Assembly (NCBI GenBank): GCA_028279065.1
Contig: JANQSY010000090.1
Span: 1-34,464, forward strand
Length of the DNA: 34,464 nt
Reading direction: 5' to 3'
Source: Cytophagales bacterium
Lineage (GTDB): Bacteria; Bacteroidota; Bacteroidia; Cytophagales; CCMP332
Below, piece by piece: positions 30,752 through 34,464 of the stretch. The translations under genes and the position numbers were made by a program. Numbering within the stretch: position 1 is the first letter of the stretch; every line of letters starts with the position of its first letter. Under the pieces are notes generated by a model. The model was not told the DNA's origin. It saw only the letters and a list, made by a program, of their open reading frames with translations, and made no database searches.

Positions 30752-32051
30752 AAAGTCTTCAAACAGAAACCTGGCTATCGAAGTATTGAAGTTAAGCAAG
30801 CGGTATAGGATTGGACTGGCAGAAGAAAAACAGGAAACCCTTGCCCTTCAGCTAGTTCACCTTGTGAAAGCCCCAATTAGGAACTTCTTAAAGTTGCGAT
30901 CCCTTGGCAGATTTAGAAGTGAAGATGAAAGTGTTTTTTGGGCGCTTAAAGACATAGACTTTGAAGTTAAAAAGGGTGAAGTTCTTGGAATTATCGGCCA
31001 TAATGGAGCTGGAAAAAGCACCCTTCTTAAAATTTTATCCAGGATTACTGAACCAACAAAAGGAGAGATCAGGATCAGGGGGAGGGTTTCATCCCTTTTG
31101 GAAGTTGGAACAGGGTTTCATCCTGATCTGACAGGTAGGGAGAATGTTTATATGAATGGAACTATTCTGGGAATGACCCGTAAGGAGATAGATAGAAAAT
31201 TTGAAGAAATACATTCGTTCTCCGGAATTGGAAAATATATCGATACGCCGGTAAAAAGATACTCCTCTGGAATGAGGGTTAGACTTGCATTTTCGGTAGC
31301 CGCACACTTGGAACCCGAGATTTTGATCATTGACGAAGTGCTCGCAGTCGGAGATGCTGAGTTTCAAAAAAAATGCTTAGGAAAAATGGAAGATGTAGCA
31401 GGCCAGGGGAGAACAGTTCTTTTTGTAAGCCATAATATGGCGGCTGTAGAGCGCATTTGCTCTAGGGCTATTCTACTGTCCTCGGGAAAAATAGTTTTTG
31501 AGGGATCTCCGGCTGAAACAATAAATTTTTATTTATCCGGAGGGAAAGCAGAATCAAAATGGGGAAAAATTCCAAGTCATTATCCAAGGAACTCGTATCA
31601 CACAGGTATTTGCAAAATTGAAAGCATTGAATTATCCCAAAAATCCCTGAGAGATGGATATCGGTTTAGATTTGGCGAAAAAATATCTTTCGATTTAATT
31701 GTTAACAGTTCAGAAGAGCTTGGAGTAATTGTTACCCTTTCATTTATAGATCAGACTAACACACCAATTTCCTTCTCTGCATCCAATGAAATGAACCGGC
31801 AACATTTGTTTGATTTAGTTGAAGGAAAAAATAGGATCAATATTGAAGTGGACCAAACATTGCTTCCAGGAGATTATTCTATTGGCCTCAACATTTGGGA
31901 TCCTAACGGATATCCATATGACTCGATTCAATCATTTGGAAGTCTAAGTATTGAAAAGTTTGGAAAAGGAGGAAGAGGCTATCCTTGGGGAAAGAACCTT
32001 GGATTTGTAGCCTTTCAAATTGGCATAAAAAATGAATCATATGAAACTTGA
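30741..32051 (+). CDS. wzt: ABC-2 type polysaccharide exporter, ATPase (Wzt-like) with C-terminal glycan-binding domain
   Basis: About 436 residues from the ATG at 30741 (MLPEKSSNRNLAIEVL); an ATG at 30699 would overlap the permease gene by 53 bases and adds residues unlike the family. The N-terminal ABC domain has Walker A GHNGAGKST (86-94), signature YSSGMRVRLAF, Walker B ILIIDEVLAVGD and switch His in VSHNM. The region from about residue 260 is a Wzt-C-like beta-sandwich (FGEKISFDLIVNSSEELGVIVTLSFID, LLPGDYSIGLNIWDPNGYPYD), which in O9a-type systems recognises the capped end of the glycan. Its presence suggests end-recognition before export, fitting the methyltransferases in the locus. Its end overlaps the epimerase start by 11 or 20 bases. 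Confidence 0.93.
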   Translation: MLPEKSSNRNLAIEVLKLSKRYRIGLAEEKQETLALQLVHLVKAPIRNFLKLRSLGRFRSEDESVFWALKDIDFEVKKGEVLGIIGHNGAGKSTLLKILSRITEPTKGEIRIRGRVSSLLEVGTGFHPDLTGRENVYMNGTILGMTRKEIDRKFEEIHSFSGIGKYIDTPVKRYSSGMRVRLAFSVAAHLEPEILIIDEVLAVGDAEFQKKCLGKMEDVAGQGRTVLFVSHNMAAVERICSRAILLSSGKIVFEGSPAETINFYLSGGKAESKWGKIPSHYPRNSYHTGICKIESIELSQKSLRDGYRFRFGEKISFDLIVNSSEELGVIVTLSFIDQTNTPISFSASNEMNRQHLFDLVEGKNRINIEVDQTLLPGDYSIGLNIWDPNGYPYDSIQSFGSLSIEKFGKGGRGYPWGKNLGFVAFQIGIKNESYET

Positions 32052-33033
32052 AAACTCAAAGGTTTTAGTAATAGGAGGAGCGGGGTTTATTGGGAGTGCC
32101 GTTGTGAAAAGACTCCTGGATTTTAATGTAAAGGAAGTGGTTATCTATGACAATTTTGCCAGGGGCAAATTGGAAAATGTAGAAATCGCCTTGAAGGACC
32201 CCAGGTGTACAATTTTTCCTTTCGGTGGAGACATCCGGGATATCGATATTCTCGACAAGGCATTTGAGGGTGTTGATTATGTTTTTCATTTGGCCGCGAT
32301 GTGGTTACTGCATTGTAAGGATTTTCCTAGGACAGCTTTCGATGTCAACATCTATGGAACGTTCAATGTATTGGAAGCCTGCGTCAAGCATGGAATAAGG
32401 AAATTGATCTACTCCTCTTCTGCTTCTGTTTATGGAGATGCAATTGAGGTCCCCATGACCGAGGAGCATCCGTTTGCAAATAAAAATTTCTATGGGGCTA
32501 CAAAAATATCTGGGGAAGCCATGTGCACTGCCTTCAATGATCGATATGGGCTATCTGTAATCGGGTTAAGATACATGAACGCATATGGACCTGGACAAGA
32601 CCAGCATGCCGCTTACAGTGGGGTTGTTCCCATCATGTTGAATAAGATTGAAGCAAATGAAGCTCCAGTAATAAACGGTGATGGAAGCCAAGCTTATGAT
32701 TTTATATATGTCGATGATATTGCGGAATCGAATATTTGTGCTCTTGAGAGCGATAAGCAATTTGGGTTTTACAATGTGGGGACAGGGGTTCAAACAACAA
32801 TTAAGGAATTATGTGATACCATTCTAGATGAAAAGAAATCTGAGCTTAGAGTGAAATTTGTTCCATATTCTCCAGATGACGCAAGGCAACTTGTAAAGAA
32901 TAGAATTGGATCTCCTGATTTAGCAGAAAAGGATATAGGATTTAGAGCAAGCTTAAGTTTACGAGAAGGCCTTCAGAAACTAATTGATTGGAGGATAAGG
33001 GTTGGAATTGATCGGCAAAAAGTTTTAGAATGA
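32032..33033 (+). CDS. NAD-dependent sugar-nucleotide epimerase/dehydratase (extended SDR)
   Basis: A 333-residue extended short-chain dehydrogenase. The Rossmann motif GGAGFIGS is at about 15-22, with the NAD-binding Asp in VVIYDNFARGK. The catalytic Ser/Thr lies in LIYSSSASVYGD and the Tyr/Lys pair in FYGATKISGE. Substrate-side blocks are LRYMNAYGPGQDQ and YDFIYVDDIAE. It should epimerise or dehydrate a nucleotide sugar; which one cannot be said from sequence. It may start at 32032 or at the next ATG (32041), both inside the wzt end. Its stop overlaps the aminotransferase start by 4 bases (ATGA), so the pair likely works in sequence, e.g. keto-sugar formation then amination. Confidence 0.87.
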   Translation: MNHMKLENSKVLVIGGAGFIGSAVVKRLLDFNVKEVVIYDNFARGKLENVEIALKDPRCTIFPFGGDIRDIDILDKAFEGVDYVFHLAAMWLLHCKDFPRTAFDVNIYGTFNVLEACVKHGIRKLIYSSSASVYGDAIEVPMTEEHPFANKNFYGATKISGEAMCTAFNDRYGLSVIGLRYMNAYGPGQDQHAAYSGVVPIMLNKIEANEAPVINGDGSQAYDFIYVDDIAESNICALESDKQFGFYNVGTGVQTTIKELCDTILDEKKSELRVKFVPYSPDDARQLVKNRIGSPDLAEKDIGFRASLSLREGLQKLIDWRIRVGIDRQKVLE

Positions 33034-34166
33034 AAAGAAGAATTCAGATTGCCCAACCTTTTTTGGGAAAGGAAGAACATGAGGCAGCTAAAGATCCGAT
33101 CTCTTCCGGGTGGCTTACTTCCGGTCCTAAGGTCAAAGAGTTTGAGGAAAATTTCGCTGCTTACCATGGAGTGAAGCATGCTGTTGCGGTAACCAGTGCT
33201 ACAACAGCCCTTCATCTCTCGTTGGTTGCCCTAGGTGTTGGTCCCGGTGATGAAGTAATCGTTCCATCTTTTACTTGGATTGCTACAGCAAATGCTGTCA
33301 AATATGTTGGGGCTAAACCTGTATTTGTAGATATTGATTTAGAAACTTTTAACATTAAAGTAGATGATGTTAAAAGGTGCCTTACTTCCAAAACAAGGGC
33401 TATTATTCCGGTTCATTTATTTGGACTGTGTTCGGACATTGAATCTTTGAAAAAAATAGCTCCTGAAATTCCAATTGTTGAAGATGCCGCTTGTGCAGCA
33501 GGCGCAAAGTATAACGATCAATTTGCAGGAGGACTTGGTGATTTGGGGTGCTTTTCTTTCCATCCTAGAAAAATAATCACCACCGGTGAGGGTGGAATGA
33601 TCACAACTAATGATGATTATTTGGCTAGCATTTTGAAGAAGCTGAGAAACCACGGAGCGGAAATTTCAGAAGAAGAGCGCCATAGAGGACCTAAACCATA
33701 TATCCTTCCGGAATTTAATATGCTGGGGTATAATTTTAGGATGACAGATTTACAGGCTGCGATTGGCGTGAAGCAACTTGAGAAGCTGGAAAGGCTTGTA
33801 AAGCAGAGGAATGATTGGGCTAAGTTTTATAATGATCAGTTTGAACAAACCGAATGGATTCAGACTCCTAAAATACCAGAATCAGGTTTGCATAGTTTTC
33901 AATCCTATGTTATACTGATAAAGGAAAGTTTAGCTCCCTCCTCCAGGAATTCGATAATGGAAAAACTTCAAAGTTTAGGAATTTCGACTCGCCCGGGAAC
34001 TCACTCTGTTCATCTGTTAAACTATTACAAGAATCAATACGGATTCCTTCCTGAAGATTATCCCAATTCCCTTGAAGCTCACAATTCGTCAATCGCAATT
34101 CCATTACATAACTTGATGTTAGAAGAAGATTTTTTCTTTGTTTCTGATACCCTAAAGTCAATATGA
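33030..34166 (+). CDS. DegT/DnrJ/EryC1/StrS-type sugar aminotransferase
   Basis: A 378-residue PLP enzyme with the DegT layout: RIQIAQPFLGKEEHEA at the N terminus, GVKHAVAVTSATTALHLSLVALGVGPGDEVIVPSFTWIATANAVKYVGAKPVFVDID, the PLP-contact Asp in PIVEDAACAAGAKY and the Schiff-base Lys in FSFHPRKIITTGEGGMI. RNHGAE and YNFRMTDLQAAIGVKQLEKLE are typical later blocks. It would aminate a keto sugar nucleotide using glutamate. Possible donors of the substrate are the epimerase gene, which it overlaps by 4 bases, or the WlbA-like enzyme (a WlbC/WbpE-like role). It overlaps the next methyltransferase gene by 4 bases. Confidence 0.92.
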   Translation: MKRRIQIAQPFLGKEEHEAAKDPISSGWLTSGPKVKEFEENFAAYHGVKHAVAVTSATTALHLSLVALGVGPGDEVIVPSFTWIATANAVKYVGAKPVFVDIDLETFNIKVDDVKRCLTSKTRAIIPVHLFGLCSDIESLKKIAPEIPIVEDAACAAGAKYNDQFAGGLGDLGCFSFHPRKIITTGEGGMITTNDDYLASILKKLRNHGAEISEEERHRGPKPYILPEFNMLGYNFRMTDLQAAIGVKQLEKLERLVKQRNDWAKFYNDQFEQTEWIQTPKIPESGLHSFQSYVILIKESLAPSSRNSIMEKLQSLGISTRPGTHSVHLLNYYKNQYGFLPEDYPNSLEAHNSSIAIPLHNLMLEEDFFFVSDTLKSI

Positions 34167-34464
34167 TGATCGAAGGAATATTCTCTCAAAAGCTAAAAAA
34201 GCTTAAACCAAATCTTTTTGTAAAAGAACTTAACGAGATAGATGACAATCAAATTCAGACGAACAGTGTATTTTCTGATAAATGGGAAGAAGTAACCCAA
34301 GCTCAGGGACTGGATAAACTTGAATCATTCCAGAAGGAATGGTTCTTGAAGCTTTATGGTTTTAAGACAGAAGTTGACTTAAAGAGATTTTTAGAAGGAT
34401 GTGAAATTGTTTTTGACGCTGGTTGTGGAATGGGATTCAAAAGTGCTTGGTTTGCAACTCTTAG
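34163..34464 (+). CDS. Class I SAM-dependent methyltransferase, N-terminal part (runs off the window)
   Basis: The frame opens with ATG ATG at 34163 and stays open to the last base, giving about 100 residues. The first about 75 are helical and charged (KLKKLKPNLFVKELNEID, WEEVTQAQGLDKLESFQKEWFLKLYGF). The methyltransferase motif I follows at the edge: EIVFDAGCGMGFKSAWFATL. The first ATG overlaps the aminotransferase stop by 4 bases (ATGA). From context it probably modifies the glycan or a sugar precursor. Family call only, since the rest is outside. Confidence 0.7.
   Translation, partial: MMIEGIFSQKLKKLKPNLFVKELNEIDDNQIQTNSVFSDKWEEVTQAQGLDKLESFQKEWFLKLYGFKTEVDLKRFLEGCEIVFDAGCGMGFKSAWFATL

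Overview
This window is gene-dense chromosomal DNA from a member of the Bacteroidota, probably a free-living, perhaps marine, member of the Cytophagales or Flavobacteriales type (lineage inferred from gene content only). Pointers are a secreted protein with a C-terminal type IX secretion tail, a PIN-PhoH fusion, a UpxY-like NusG paralogue inside a polysaccharide locus, a CtlX-type hydrolase, intergenic TAnnTTTG promoter elements, mostly weak Shine-Dalgarno signals and moderately AT-rich DNA. No tRNA, rRNA, insertion sequence or CRISPR array was seen, and no gene-free stretch exceeds about 165 bases.

Left part (1-8.8 kb), housekeeping and metabolism: the start of a gamma-glutamyltransferase lipoprotein gene overlaps phoH (both minus). 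ctlX follows on plus. A metal-binding lipoprotein and its ABC ATPase (minus) come next, without permease genes beside them. A glycosyltransferase (minus) lies 9 bases from the divergent dapD, which is coupled to an acyl-CoA thioesterase gene. A 3-hydroxyacyl-CoA dehydrogenase (minus) and a T9SS-exported DNRLRE-type protein (plus) complete the block. Three convergent pairs meet with overlapping or nearly touching stop codons.

Middle part (8.8-18.1 kb): a long minus-strand series that looks like one operon reads, in transcription order, ferredoxin, pgk, a UbiA-like membrane protein, a SAM methyltransferase, a TerB-like protein, smc and an SLC12-type permease. Most junctions are overlaps or gaps of about 10 bases. 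A LuxC-like acyl-CoA reductase starts divergently from the ferredoxin across a 77-base region with two face-to-face candidate promoters.

Right part (19.3 kb to the end), a surface polysaccharide locus on plus: two FkbM-type methyltransferases and a GT61 glycosyltransferase, then aconitase, whose end overlaps the start of a Wza-like export lipoprotein. After that come a Wzc-like tyrosine autokinase with a Gly-Tyr tail, a WlbA-type sugar dehydrogenase, a UpxY-like antiterminator, a winged-helix protein with a degenerate nucleotidyltransferase domain, a Wzm/Wzt ABC exporter, an epimerase, a DegT-type aminotransferase and a truncated methyltransferase. Together these would make nucleotide sugars, tailor and export a glycan, and regulate the process. 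The mixture of Wza/Wzc and Wzm/Wzt parts, the embedded aconitase and the winged-helix/nucleotidyltransferase protein with its structured flanks are the most notable points.
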